A stretch of 64,000 nt of DNA from Myxococcales bacterium (GCA_013298625.1 JAAFIF010000001.1:124001-188000); one strand, 5' to 3'. Shown: positions 1-8,723, numbered from the stretch's first letter. The notes: a model not told the origin generated them from the sequence alone. Numbers and translations are program-made.

Positions 1-2
1 CG

Positions 3-692
3 CTGCGGGACGCGCCGTGCGTTCCGCTTTGTACGACGGGGCAGATCTGCGTGCAGTGGGGCTCGATGCCCAACTCGTGCGCCAACCGTTGCAACGAGCA
101 GAGCGATTGCCCGAGCCGATGCTGCATCGCCCTCAGCGACGGCGTCACCAAGGTGTGCGCCAACGAGCGCATCTGCCAGCAGTCCTGCACGACCCCGTGC
201 GCCGCCGACGAGACGTGCGTCGCCTTCGGCTCGCGCCCCGAGTGCGCGAAGAACTGCATGTTCGACGATCAGTGCCCCGCCAACTCGTGCTGCATCGGCC
301 TCGAAGGGGGAGGAGGCGTGTGCCCCTCTGGCGGTGACTTCTGCCCCCCACCCCCGCCGCCCGTGTGCCGCACGTTCGACACCTGTATTCAAAGCGAAGT
401 GTCCGTCATCCCCGCGTCCGAAGGCGGCTGCGGAATGTTCGGTCAGTACGAAGGCATCGTCCGCAACGTCTGCGGCGAGCCTGCGTATTGCCTCGCGTGC
501 TGGTACGACCCCCGCACCAGCGCGTACAGCGATTGCCTCGACCTCGGGCTCGTTCGCAACAACGTGACCGTCCCCGCGGGCGTCGGCCGCTGCTCGGACA
601 CCGCGATGATGGAGCGGCCGTTTCGCGTGCGCTGCGTCGATCAAAACGGCATCCGCGACGGGGTCAATTGCCTGGGCAACGGACCGCTGTAG
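3..692 (+). CDS. Cys-rich secreted protein, 5' truncated
   Basis: The frame is open to the left edge of the window, so the N-terminus is missing; the codons before the first internal GTG (51) already encode the same Cys-rich pattern. The visible 229 residues hold about 30 cysteines in repeated blocks such as CNEQSDCPSRCC and CMFDDQCPANSCC, then a PPPPPP hinge near residue 115, then a second Cys-containing domain. Myxobacterial surface lipoproteins often look like this, with cysteines forming disulfides outside the cytoplasm. No catalytic motif is visible, and signal peptide or lipobox cannot be checked. Function unknown. Confidence 0.7.
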   Translation: MRDAPCVPLCTTGQICVQWGSMPNSCANRCNEQSDCPSRCCIALSDGVTKVCANERICQQSCTTPCAADETCVAFGSRPECAKNCMFDDQCPANSCCIGLEGGGGVCPSGGDFCPPPPPPVCRTFDTCIQSEVSVIPASEGGCGMFGQYEGIVRNVCGEPAYCLACWYDPRTSAYSDCLDLGLVRNNVTVPAGVGRCSDTAMMERPFRVRCVDQNGIRDGVNCLGNGPL

Positions 693-825
693 CGAGCACC
701 CGCGAGGGTCTGCTACGGTCTCGCTGTGCCTGGGCGCGAGAGCGCTCGTGGCACCGGGGCGAGGCCGGTCTAGACGGGCGCTCGCTCGTTTCTCCGCAAG
801 CGCAGAAGAGCGGCCCCCACCGGCG

Positions 826-1315
826 CTGCCAGTGAGCGAAGAGTGCGCGGCTGCCAGTGAGCGAAGAGTGCGCGGCCCCCACCCGCGCTACCGCGCGCCC
901 CGCCCCCGCGCAGAGCGCAAGGGCGGCGGCTCTGCATGGTGAATCGTCGGGAAACAGTCTGGCAGGCTTGATCGAAACAGCCCTTGCTCTGCAAGGGCAT
1001 GGCAGCGAGCAACGAGCGAAGCTTCGTCGATACGAAAGCGATCTCGTCGCCGCTCGCGTGTCGACTGTCGTCGTGTGACGAGCGGTGATGGTGTGCTATC
1101 GAGCAGCCCGAGAGCCCTTGCAGAGCAAGGGCCCTCACGATCAACTCTGCCAGACTATTTCCCGACGATTCACCATGCAGAGCCGCCGCCCTTGCGCTCT
1201 GCGCGGGGGCGGGGCGCGCGGTAGCGCGGGTGGGGGCCGCGCACCGCTCGCTCACTGGCAGCCGCGCACTCTTCGCTCACCGGCAGCCGCGCACTCTTCG
1301 CTCACTGGCAGCCGC
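826..1315. repeat. Long imperfect inverted repeat with tandem 26-bp ends
   Basis: This fills most of the 670-bp gene-free stretch 693-1364. Positions 868-954 are an exact reverse complement of 1158-1244 (87 bp). Similarity continues inward to a small hairpin in each arm (CCCTTGC-TCT-GCAAGGG near 980-997 and its inverse near 1115-1131). Outward it reaches a 26-bp unit (GCTGCCAGTGAGCGAAGAGT followed by GCGCGG, allowing mismatches), present twice on the left and three times on the right. The loop is about 115 bp. Open frames crossing it repeat the same peptide from both arms and are not genes. It could be a non-autonomous palindromic element or a long-stem RNA. Flanks 693-825 and 1316-1364 show nothing recognisable. 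Confidence 0.85.
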
Positions 1316-1364
1316 GCGGCTGACGCCGTCGCCGCTTCGCCATCGATCTCTTCTCCGCTGCAAC

Positions 1365-2924
1365 TCACATCCGCGGAACATACCCGTCGAGCGGAATCAC
1401 TCGCTCCGCGCTCCTCTCAACGCGCAGTTGCCGCAGCACCTCGCGCTGTCCAGCTTCGTCCTCGGGCCACGGCTCATCGTCGGACTCGATCGCGATCCAG
1501 CCCGTCGCGCCGACGTGTGCTTCGAGCGTCGCGCGCGCGCTGGGATCACAGGACTGCGCGCGGAGCGAGAGGTGCGCGAGGTTGGGCATCGCGCACAGCG
1601 CGTCCGTGAGCGCGCGGTCCAAGCGCGTGCACGAGAGCCAGAGGCTGGCGGCCGAGCGCGCGATGGGGGACGCGAGCAGCCGCGCGAGCAGCTCGTTGGG
1701 GAGCTCTTTCTCTGGGCGCAGCTCCAAGCTCTCGAGCGCGAGACCTTCACACGCGGCGAGCTCTTCGAGCGCGCCTTCGGTCACGCTCTGCGCCACGAGC
1801 TGGCGCAAGTGCCGCGAGCCCTTCGAGCGCGCGAGCCCTTCGACCATGTCGCCGTCGAGCATAGGCAGCGAGAGGTCGTCGAGCGTCCACGCGCCTTCGC
1901 GCAGCGCCCGGCAGAACGCGAGCGAGAGCGAGCTCGAGCTGGACATCTGCAGGTCCAGCGAGCGCAGCGGTCGGGTGGCCAGCGCGTCCATGAGCCCGCC
2001 GTACGCGTCCTCGCGGTTCGGGTCGTTGTAGCTGTAGCTGCCGTTGTAGAAGCGCAGCGCGCGCAGCCGCAGCGGGAGACGCTCGGCCATCTCGCCGAGC
2101 AAATCGTCGGTGGACGAGATGCTGAGCTTGTCGAGGCTGCTCCAGAAGCCGAAGTTCCACCAACGCAGGTCGGTCATGCGTGTGTCCGAGCCGTAGTCGG
2201 TGAAGTCGCGGAGGTTGTTCCATCGAGCGGCGCTCGGCAGCCCGTCGGAGAACCACGGCCCAGGGTCCTCGGGAAACCAATCGAGCGACGGCATGACCAA
2301 CGTCTCGATCTGCTCGAGCAGCGCGAGCCGCTCGAAGCGCCGACGCCCCTCTGCCGAGAGCTGAAACCGCGTCCCGTGCAGCGCGCGCAGCGAGCGCACG
2401 TGCGGCGACTCGAGCAGCGCGAGCAAGAGCTCTCTCGGCTCGTGGTGCGGCCCCTGGTGATGAAACCGCAGGCACTCGACGAGCCGCCACTCTTCGCAGC
2501 GCGCGACGGCCTCGATGATGTCCGCGCGCGGGCGGTACAGCCCCGTGATGCGCACGTCCCGCACGGGCTCGATCGCGAAGAGCTGCTTGCGCCACGGAAG
2601 AAACGTCCGCGCGTGAATGTGCACGAACTCCGCGAAGCCCCTGCGGTAGATCACCTTGGTGAGCGCAGGGTGCGCGCTGGCCCACGCGGGCGCCCACTGC
2701 TTCAACAGCCGCAGCTCTCGCGCCGCGAGCGCGCACTGCGCGTCCTCTCGATGCGGTGCGCTCGCTCGTTGCAGTTGCACGCGGATGAACTCCGCGCGCG
2801 CGACGCTCGCCGGGTCGCCCTGCGCTTCGAACCACCGCGCTGCGTCCAAGCGCGGGCCGTCCGCGCCGGGAGTGCTGCGAATGGCCTCGATGAGCGCGCG
2901 GCGCTCGCTGTGGACAGTGCTCAC
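1365..2924 (-). CDS. TIGR02996-domain protein with LRR-like repeats
   Basis: A 519-residue protein with a GTG start. The first ~50 residues match the repeat-companion pattern TIGR02996: a hydrophobic/acidic helix, PRLDAARWFEAQGD, then ARAEFIRVQLQ. The rest is rich in leucine at regular spacing (LRSLDLQM, LRALRFYN, LESLELRPE), as in leucine-rich repeat proteins of Myxococcota and Planctomycetes. No signal peptide or membrane helix is seen, so it is probably cytosolic and may bind protein. Its start lies only 29 bp from the start of the divergent lipoprotein gene, so each promoter must overlap the other gene or leader. Family well supported; biological role unknown. Confidence 0.75.
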   Translation of the reverse strand: MSTVHSERRALIEAIRSTPGADGPRLDAARWFEAQGDPASVARAEFIRVQLQRASAPHREDAQCALAARELRLLKQWAPAWASAHPALTKVIYRRGFAEFVHIHARTFLPWRKQLFAIEPVRDVRITGLYRPRADIIEAVARCEEWRLVECLRFHHQGPHHEPRELLLALLESPHVRSLRALHGTRFQLSAEGRRRFERLALLEQIETLVMPSLDWFPEDPGPWFSDGLPSAARWNNLRDFTDYGSDTRMTDLRWWNFGFWSSLDKLSISSTDDLLGEMAERLPLRLRALRFYNGSYSYNDPNREDAYGGLMDALATRPLRSLDLQMSSSSSLSLAFCRALREGAWTLDDLSLPMLDGDMVEGLARSKGSRHLRQLVAQSVTEGALEELAACEGLALESLELRPEKELPNELLARLLASPIARSAASLWLSCTRLDRALTDALCAMPNLAHLSLRAQSCDPSARATLEAHVGATGWIAIESDDEPWPEDEAGQREVLRQLRVERSAERVIPLDGYVPRM

Positions 2925-2953
2925 GGTGGTTGATGGTACCTTCGCGCGCAGTC

Positions 2954-3262
2954 ATGGTGCGCTTGTTCATGGTCCTCACGGCGGCGCTGCTCGCGGCGTG
3001 CGACGGCCCTTCGCCTCCCCCAGCGGCGATCTCGACGACGACCTCGAGCGGCGGCGCTGCGACCGCGCAGTGCGCTCCTGGCGAGATCACGGTCATCGTC
3101 CACTCGAGCGGCGGAACGCCGGGCGGCGACCGCAACGACACCCGCGCCCACTGCCTCAGCGAAGAGCACTACACGAACTCCTATGGGCGCTCGTCCGAGT
3201 GCGTTCGCGACGGTCAGCGCGCGCGCTGCGAGGCGCACTACCCCTCCTCGCCGCCTCCGTAG
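2954..3262 (+). CDS. Small lipoprotein
   Basis: A 102-residue protein. The chosen ATG gives a compact signal peptide ending in the lipobox LAAC (Cys16). In-frame TTG/ATG codons at 2930/2933 would add an unlikely polar extension. The mature part begins with a Pro/Ser/Thr-rich linker and holds four further cysteines (CAPGE, HCLSEEH, SECVRD, RCEAHY). No known domain recognised. It is followed directly by a hairpin-rich repeat (3279-3417) that may act as its terminator. It probably sits at the cell envelope; function unknown. Confidence 0.6.
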   Translation: MVRLFMVLTAALLAACDGPSPPPAAISTTTSSGGAATAQCAPGEITVIVHSSGGTPGGDRNDTRAHCLSEEHYTNSYGRSSECVRDGQRARCEAHYPSSPPP

Positions 3263-3278
3263 CCGACTCGAAGGCCCA

Positions 3279-3417
3279 CCCGGTGAAGAAGCGGTTTTCT
3301 CCACGGCGGGTTTGCCAACCCGCCGTGGAGCGAAGAGGGGTTTCACCGGTCTCTCGTTCTCCCGTCGCTAGCGGCGGGTTTGCCAACCCGCCGTGGAGAG
3401 AACCGCTTCTTCACGGG
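3279..3417. repeat. Nested REP-like palindrome with two hairpins
   Basis: Two hairpins share the core GGCGGGTT-TGCC-AACCCGCC. The left one (3301-3328) is a perfect 12-bp stem with a 4-base loop; the right one (3371-3394) pairs over about 10 bp. Both are enclosed by an outer pair of ~23-bp arms (3279-3302 and 3394-3417: CCCGGTGAAGAAGCGGTT against its reverse complement, with a few mismatches). The result can fold as a cruciform and resembles a BIME/REP unit. It lies between converging genes and could end transcription from both sides. The remainder of the gap 3263-3492 shows nothing else. Confidence 0.75.
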
Positions 3418-3492
3418 GGCGTCCGCTCGCTCGCCGCCCCGCACGATCTGCAATCACCCCAAAGCGCATCCCCCCGGTGGAGCGCGCGGCGC

Positions 3493-4758
3493 TCAGCCGG
3501 GGCGGCCGAGGCCGCCTGGCTGCGCTCCTGCGGCCGGCGGGTCTTCGCGCAGGACCACCATGCTCACCATGCGAACGCGGTAGCGAATGCGCATTCCGTT
3601 GGCCGAGTCGGGCGCGACGCGCCATCCGAGGTTGGGGTCCGAGCCGCCGGCACGAATGATCGTGTCGATGCGACCTGCGGCGACGGCCTCGCTCACTTCG
3701 ATGGACCAACGCGAGCGGCGGCGGGCCGCGGTCTCCCAACGGTCGGCCCCCGTGAGGGCGTCGCGGATCGCGCGCTCGGCGGCGCGGTCGAACTCTTGCG
3801 AGCGCGACGAGGTCGCCACGCGCGTTCCGGTGATCGCCCCCTGCGCGTCCTGGTCGACTTCGATTTCGGCGCGCACCATGCGGTACGGCGCTTGGGGAAT
3901 GGTGACCGTCCCGCCGCCGCCCATGTCGATGCCGGTGCGCGCGGCCATCTCGCTGTTGTGCGCGTTTTCGCCGGCGGTCGGGGTGCGCGTCGCGGTGGGC
4001 GTCACGAGCACGCCGCGCGAGACGATCGAGGCCACGTTGGGGATCTGCCGAACGGGCTGAAACTCTTCGACCAGCCGCGTCGAGACCTGCCGTGCATAGC
4101 GCCCGGTGCCCGGCGGATTGGGCCGCGCGCCCTGCGCGAGCGCGTCGGTGATGGGCCCGCTCGCCACGATGCGCGCGCACTCTTCAGGGGTGCCCGTGCA
4201 GCGGCGCGAGGGGCCGAACATGGCAGCCGAGCGAGCCTCGCGCCGCTCCGCGGCGGTGGGTCCGGCGGGCATGGCGACGTTGCCGAGGCGCGCGGCGTCC
4301 ATCATGATGCCTGCGCTGGGGTTGAGCAGGTCGTTGGTGGTGAGCACGCGCGCGGGGCCCATGATCCCGCCGTTGTTGGGCTGCGTTGGCCCCGTGGTGG
4401 GCGTCGGGTTCTGCGAGCCGTTGGGGTCGCCCGTGGTCCCGGTGTTGTTGGAGTTGGGCTCGACCGAACCGTTGGTGGGCTGCGCGGGCTGCGGGTCGCG
4501 GATGACCCTGGCGTTGGGCTGCGGCGCGACGGGCGTCGGAGCGACCGGCGTGGGCTCGGGCTGCGCCGCGGGCGTGGGCTGTGGCTCTGGCTGACGCTCT
4601 GGCGCGGTGAACTCCATCTCGACCGTCTGTCTCGGACGAGACTCGAACGAGAGCGGAGTCTGCTTGGACGCCACGAAGACGCCTGCGCCCGCGAGCAACG
4701 CGTGCGCGAGCACGGAGCCGAGGACGTAGTTCGGAAGACGATCGGGGCGTTTGGACAT
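3493..4758 (-). CDS. TonB-like energy-transduction or envelope protein
   Basis: A 421-residue protein from the ATG at 4758; the frame is open further upstream, but that part has no coding character. An N-terminal membrane helix (about residues 9-28) is followed by a long periplasmic linker rich in Pro, Gln, Asn, Thr and Gly (PQPTPAAQPEP, then TPTPTTGPTQPN), as in TonB proteins. The C-terminal part has EIEVDQDAQGAITGTRV and a RAAERAIRDAL helix, reminiscent of a TonB C-terminal fold, but it is diverged. No ExbB/ExbD gene is adjacent. TonB-like architecture is clear; actual energy coupling is inferred. Confidence 0.55.
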   Translation of the reverse strand: MSKRPDRLPNYVLGSVLAHALLAGAGVFVASKQTPLSFESRPRQTVEMEFTAPERQPEPQPTPAAQPEPTPVAPTPVAPQPNARVIRDPQPAQPTNGSVEPNSNNTGTTGDPNGSQNPTPTTGPTQPNNGGIMGPARVLTTNDLLNPSAGIMMDAARLGNVAMPAGPTAAERREARSAAMFGPSRRCTGTPEECARIVASGPITDALAQGARPNPPGTGRYARQVSTRLVEEFQPVRQIPNVASIVSRGVLVTPTATRTPTAGENAHNSEMAARTGIDMGGGGTVTIPQAPYRMVRAEIEVDQDAQGAITGTRVATSSRSQEFDRAAERAIRDALTGADRWETAARRRSRWSIEVSEAVAAGRIDTIIRAGGSDPNLGWRVAPDSANGMRIRYRVRMVSMVVLREDPPAAGAQPGGLGRPG

Positions 4759-4929
4759 CAGCGGGCGCTTCGAACGGGGAGACTGCCCCGATGTGGCCGA
4801 GCGTTCAACTCTGCGGCGGTGACAATCTTGGACGGAGCGAGCGAACCGACGAGAGGCGAGGATGTTCCCGCAGATGGGGCGAGTAAGGTGTGAGGCAGAG
4901 AGAATCAGGGCATAAACGCGGTGCTTCTC

Positions 4930-5319
4930 ATGCGGAAGATGCACTCGGACATGTTTTGGGACGCGACGTATTTCTCGAGCGATCGCGTGCTGCGCTTCAC
5001 GCGATCGAGCGCGGCGTTTCCGTCGACAGAGGCGGCGCTCGCGTCGTTTCGCGCGCTCGGCGCGGTGGTGGACGCGGTGATCGCCGACGCCAAGGGGCTC
5101 TTGATGGACGTGCGAAGCTCGCCGCTACGCAGCGATCCTGCGTTCGAAGCGAGCTCGAAGACGCACCTCGACGTGCACATCGTGCGCTTCGCGCGGGTGG
5201 CGGTGCTGGTGGCCACAGCGACGGGAAAACTCCAGGTCAACCGCATGAAGCGCGAGCGAGGGATGGACATCGAAGTGTTCGACGACGAGCGAGCGGCGCG
5301 CGCGTTTGTCACGGGCTGA
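4930..5319 (+). CDS. Conserved hypothetical, STAS-like
   Basis: About 129 residues from the ATG at 4930; a GTG at 4921 and an ATG at 4939 are alternatives. It lacks a signal peptide and membrane helix. The pattern of a beta strand (LLMDVRSSP), a polar stretch, then VAVLVATATGKLQV and a final helix (DDERAARAFV) resembles the alternating alpha/beta layout of STAS or SEC14-like domains in other delta-proteobacterial-type proteins. No catalytic motif. It lies 160 bp upstream of the succinate dehydrogenase genes on the same strand but probably has its own role. Confidence 0.5.
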   Translation: MRKMHSDMFWDATYFSSDRVLRFTRSSAAFPSTEAALASFRALGAVVDAVIADAKGLLMDVRSSPLRSDPAFEASSKTHLDVHIVRFARVAVLVATATGKLQVNRMKRERGMDIEVFDDERAARAFVTG

Positions 5320-5418
5320 GCCGATCGGGCGCGCAGAGTCTTCGCGGTCGAAATGGGCGCGGAAATCGTCGGTGATTGAAGCCGCGCCACCCTTTGGGGT
5401 AATCAGGCATCCCAGCGA

Positions 5419-5448
5419 TTGACGAAGCCCGCCAGCGGGCCCTATCGC
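5419..5448 (+). promoter_or_regulatory. Candidate sigma-70 promoter for sdhAB
   Basis: TTGACG (5419-5424) and TATCGC (5443-5448) are 18 bp apart and 31 bp before the sdhA start. The spacer contains the small dyad GCCCGCCAGCGGGC (5427-5440). The -35 match is good and the -10 match weak. Confidence 0.3.
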
Positions 5449-5478
5449 CAGCGAAACTTCGAGCAGAGAGTGTGATCG

Positions 5479-7524
5479 ATGGCCGCCAAAGTGTCCGTGA
5501 AGAGCAAGAATGGGAAGGTCCGCCGAGCGATCGTCGTCGGCGGCGGTCTCGCCGGTTTGATGACCGTCATCAAGCTCTGCGAGGCGGGGATCCCCGTGGA
5601 TATCATCTCGCTCGTGCCGGTGAAGCGCTCGCACTCGGTGTGCGCGCAAGGCGGCATCAACGCCTCGGTGAACCTCAAGGGAGAGGGAGACTCACCGTCG
5701 ATCCACATGGAAGAGACCGTGCTCGGCGGTGACTTCCTCGCGAACCAGCCGCCCGTGAAGGGCATGGCCGAAGCGGCGCCGGGGATCGTGTTCATGCTCG
5801 ATCGCATGGGCGTTCCGTTCAATCGCACGCCCGAGGGCAACCTGGACTTTCGTCGCTTCGGCGGCACGCTGTTTCACCGCACGGCGTTCTCTGGCGCGAC
5901 CACGGGGCAGCAGCTGTTGTACGCGCTCGACGAGCAGGTCCGTCGCTACGAGACGATGGACGTCACGGACGACCGCGGCGTGACCATCCCGGGCGAGAAG
6001 ATGGTCCGCAAGTTCGAGTTCTGGGACATGTGCGACGTGATCTTCGACGACAACGGGATCGTGCGCGGGATCATCGCGCAGGACCTGAAGACCTCGGAGA
6101 TCCGCGCGTTCATGGGCGACGCGGTGTGCCTCGCGACGGGCGGCGTCGGCATGGTGTACGGCCGCAGCACCAACTCGGTGATCAACACGGGCAGCGCCGC
6201 GGCCGTGGCGTACCGCCGCGGGGCGATCTACTCGAACGGCGAGTTCATTCAGGTGCACCCGACGGCGATCCCGGGCGCGGACAAGCTGCGCTTGATCAGC
6301 GAGAGCGTGCGCGGCGAGGGCGGGCGCGTGTGGGTTCCGCGCGATCAGAACGACAAGCGCGCGGGCAAGGATATCCCCGAGAAAGAGCGCTACTACTTCT
6401 TGGAAGAGCGCTACCCCGCGTACAAGAACCTCGTCCCGCGCGACATCGCGTCGCGAGAGATCTTCAAGACCGTCGTGCACGAGGGCTATCACACGCGCCC
6501 CGGCGTGCGCGCGGCGTTCTTGGACGTGACGCACCTCGCGAAGACGCCGTCGGCCAAGCAGGCGCTGCGCAACAAGCTCGAGGGCGTGCTCGAGATCTAC
6601 GAGAAGTTCGCCGGCGAAGACCCGTACGAAAACCCGATGGAGATCTTCCCCGCCGTCCATTACTCCATGGGCGGGCTGTGGGTGGACTTCGAGCAGGACG
6701 CGCGCGGCTCGCTCAAGATCGGCTCTCCCAAGAACGCGATGACGAACCTCCCCGGTTTGTTCGCGACGGGCGAAGCAGACTACCAGTACCACGGCGCCAA
6801 TCGCCTCGGCGCCAACTCGCTCTTGTCCTGCATCTACGGCGGAATGGTCACGGGTCCCGCGATGGCTTCGTGGCGCGAAGGCGCGCACGGGTCGGCCTTC
6901 GACATGGACAACGGGATCTTCGAGAAGGCCGCTCAGCGCGCCCGCGACGAGTTCGAGGGCTACTACAAGCGCACCGGCGGCTCGTACACGGAGAACGCGT
7001 TCAAGCTGCACGACGAGCTCGCCGAAGAGATGCTCGTGAAGGTCACGGTCGAGCGCAAGAACGACGAGCTCGACGGCGTGATCGCGAAGATCGCCGAGTT
7101 CAACGAGCGCTTCGAGAAGTGCGCGGTGCTCGACACGACCCCGACGGGCAAGATGAACCAGCCGGCGGTGTTCTTGCGCCACATGCGCGGGATGCTCGAC
7201 CTGGCCGAGGTGATCGTGCGCGGCGCGCGCGCTCGCGACGAGAACCGCGGCGCGCACTACAAGCCCATCTTCGACCCCGATCGCAAAGAGGCGAAGGAGT
7301 ACGCCGGCGAAGGCGCTGGCAAGGGCCGCGACGACGAGAACTGGCTCAAGACCACGATGGCTCGGTTCACCAAGGACGGGCCCAAGTTCGACTACGAGAA
7401 GGTGGACATCTCCCTCGTGAAGCCCCGCGCGCGCGTCTACAAGCAGGCGAGCATGGACGCCGCGAAGGGCACCATCGGCGCGACCGACGCCAAGACCGCG
7501 GACGCCAAGCAGGCGAGCACCTGA
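5479..7524 (+). CDS. sdhA: Succinate dehydrogenase/fumarate reductase flavoprotein subunit
   Basis: The FAD subunit that oxidises succinate to fumarate, or the reverse, in the TCA cycle at the inner membrane. 681 residues. The dinucleotide-binding motif GGGLAG is at 21-26; the segment SHSVCAQGGINA places the His for covalent FAD at 52. The substrate/catalytic region HPTAIPGADK and RGEGG follows, then the capping domain and a Lys/Ala-rich tail. Some features (SVCAQGGINASVN, a long C-terminus) fit the Bacillus/epsilon-type enzymes more than the E. coli type. sdhB follows 47 bp later. The usual cytochrome b anchor gene is not present on either side. Confidence 0.95.
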   Translation: MAAKVSVKSKNGKVRRAIVVGGGLAGLMTVIKLCEAGIPVDIISLVPVKRSHSVCAQGGINASVNLKGEGDSPSIHMEETVLGGDFLANQPPVKGMAEAAPGIVFMLDRMGVPFNRTPEGNLDFRRFGGTLFHRTAFSGATTGQQLLYALDEQVRRYETMDVTDDRGVTIPGEKMVRKFEFWDMCDVIFDDNGIVRGIIAQDLKTSEIRAFMGDAVCLATGGVGMVYGRSTNSVINTGSAAAVAYRRGAIYSNGEFIQVHPTAIPGADKLRLISESVRGEGGRVWVPRDQNDKRAGKDIPEKERYYFLEERYPAYKNLVPRDIASREIFKTVVHEGYHTRPGVRAAFLDVTHLAKTPSAKQALRNKLEGVLEIYEKFAGEDPYENPMEIFPAVHYSMGGLWVDFEQDARGSLKIGSPKNAMTNLPGLFATGEADYQYHGANRLGANSLLSCIYGGMVTGPAMASWREGAHGSAFDMDNGIFEKAAQRARDEFEGYYKRTGGSYTENAFKLHDELAEEMLVKVTVERKNDELDGVIAKIAEFNERFEKCAVLDTTPTGKMNQPAVFLRHMRGMLDLAEVIVRGARARDENRGAHYKPIFDPDRKEAKEYAGEGAGKGRDDENWLKTTMARFTKDGPKFDYEKVDISLVKPRARVYKQASMDAAKGTIGATDAKTADAKQAST

Positions 7525-7571
7525 CACCTTCGGACTGCGAACGAGCAGAGTAGAGAAAGGTTCGACAAGCG

Positions 7572-8336
7572 ATGGCTCAGGACACAGTCACCCTCAAGAT
7601 CAAGCGCGGCTCGGGCTCGGGCGAGAGCACGTGGGAGGAGTTCAGCGTTCCGCTGAGCCCCAACGCCAACGTGATCTCTTGCTTGATGGAGGTTCGAAAG
7701 AACCCCGTCACCAAGGGCGGCGCCTCCACGACGCCCGTGCAGTGGGACTCGTGCTGCCTCGAAGAGGTCTGCGGCGCGTGCACGATGGTCATCAACGGCC
7801 GCGCCCGTCAGGCGTGCAGCACGATGGTCAACGGCCCGCACGGCATCGCCAAGAGCGGCGAGACGATCACCATCGAGCCCATGACGAAGTTTCCTCGCGT
7901 GAGGGACCTCGTGGTGGACCGCAGCAAGATGTTCGAAGCCCTCAAGCGCGTGAAGGCTTGGATCCAGATCGACGGCTCGCACGAGCTCGGCGCCGGCCCC
8001 AGGGTCGCGCCGAAGGACCAAGAGATCATGTACCCGCTCTCGCGGTGCATGACCTGCGGCTGCTGCGTCGAGAGCTGCCCCAACTACAACGATCACTCGC
8101 CGTTCATCGGCCCGTTCGCGATCTCGCTGGTGCGCATGTACAACATGCACCCGTCGGGCAAGATGCACGCGGGCGAGCGCCTCGACTCGATCATGTCCGA
8201 GGGCGGCATCGCCGACTGCGGCAAGGCGCAAAACTGCGTGAAGGTCTGCCCGAAGGCGATCCCGCTGACCGAGTCCATCGCGGTCATGGGCCGCGAGACG
8301 CTCAAGCGCGCGCTGTTCGGCTGGCTGCTGAAGTGA
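7572..8336 (+). CDS. sdhB: Succinate dehydrogenase/fumarate reductase iron-sulfur subunit
   Basis: Carries electrons from the SdhA flavin towards quinone through three Fe-S clusters. 254 residues. The [2Fe-2S] ligands are in CCLEEVCGAC plus a later Cys (C62, C67, C70, C82). The C-terminal ferredoxin domain has CMTCGCCVESCP (C159, C162, C165, C169) and a second group C216, C222, C226 ending in CVKVCPKAIP. A purine-rich ribosome site (AGAGAAAGG) precedes the ATG. It forms an operon with sdhA and meets the converging Spy-like gene with no gap. A membrane anchor must be encoded elsewhere. Confidence 0.95.
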   Translation: MAQDTVTLKIKRGSGSGESTWEEFSVPLSPNANVISCLMEVRKNPVTKGGASTTPVQWDSCCLEEVCGACTMVINGRARQACSTMVNGPHGIAKSGETITIEPMTKFPRVRDLVVDRSKMFEALKRVKAWIQIDGSHELGAGPRVAPKDQEIMYPLSRCMTCGCCVESCPNYNDHSPFIGPFAISLVRMYNMHPSGKMHAGERLDSIMSEGGIADCGKAQNCVKVCPKAIPLTESIAVMGRETLKRALFGWLLK

Positions 8337-8723
8337 TCAACGCCGCGCCTCGAGCTCGGTCAGCGTTTGATCGAGCTCGGCGCGCTGCTCGGGGGTGAGC
8401 GCGGGGGCAAAATCGCGGGCGAACTGCCGGCGAAGCGCCTCGAGGCGGGGGCGAGAGAGCGCGACGGCCGCTCGGTACTCGGGGGCCTGCGCGACGAGCA
8501 GGGCCCGCGCCTGCGTGCGCTGCGCGCGCGTGAGCGAGACGCGCTCGTCGAGGCCGCGCAGAAAGAGCTCGGTGCGCACCGAGGACGGGTCGCTGGCGAG
8601 GTGCTCGCGGACCCAGCGCTGCTGCCGAGCGCGCACGAGCGCGCCGCCCGCGACCATCCCGCACACGAAGATCAGCACGCCCGCGACCGCCGACGAGACG
8701 CGCGCTTTGCTCACAGGCTCCAT
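8337..8723 (-). CDS. Spy/CnrX-like periplasmic sensor-type protein
   Basis: 128 residues from the ATG at 8723. One N-terminal membrane helix (about 12-30) anchors a helical periplasmic domain containing two LTxxQ-type motifs (LTRAQRTQARALL and LTPEQRAELDQTL), the hallmark of the Spy/CpxP and CnrX/metal-resistance families. It overlaps the upstream one-helix protein by 13 bp and is third in a sigma-led operon. In CnrYXH systems such a protein senses metal and controls release of the sigma factor. Only one His (H41) is present, so metal binding like CnrX is doubtful; envelope-stress sensing is equally possible. Confidence 0.6.
   Translation of the reverse strand: MEPVSKARVSSAVAGVLIFVCGMVAGGALVRARQQRWVREHLASDPSSVRTELFLRGLDERVSLTRAQRTQARALLVAQAPEYRAAVALSRPRLEALRRQFARDFAPALTPEQRAELDQTLTELEARR

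Noticed and set aside
770..1255. Open frame of 161 codons on the minus strand across the palindrome, and matching plus-strand frames
   Set aside because: The peptide repeats itself from both arms of the inverted repeat, is full of Arg/Ala/Pro, and has no start signal. It is the result of the DNA repeat.
8337..8340. Stop codons back to back at 8336/8337 and 46646/46647 seen as possible gene fusion errors
   Set aside because: The genes converge on opposite strands and both stops are clean; it only shows how compact the genome is.
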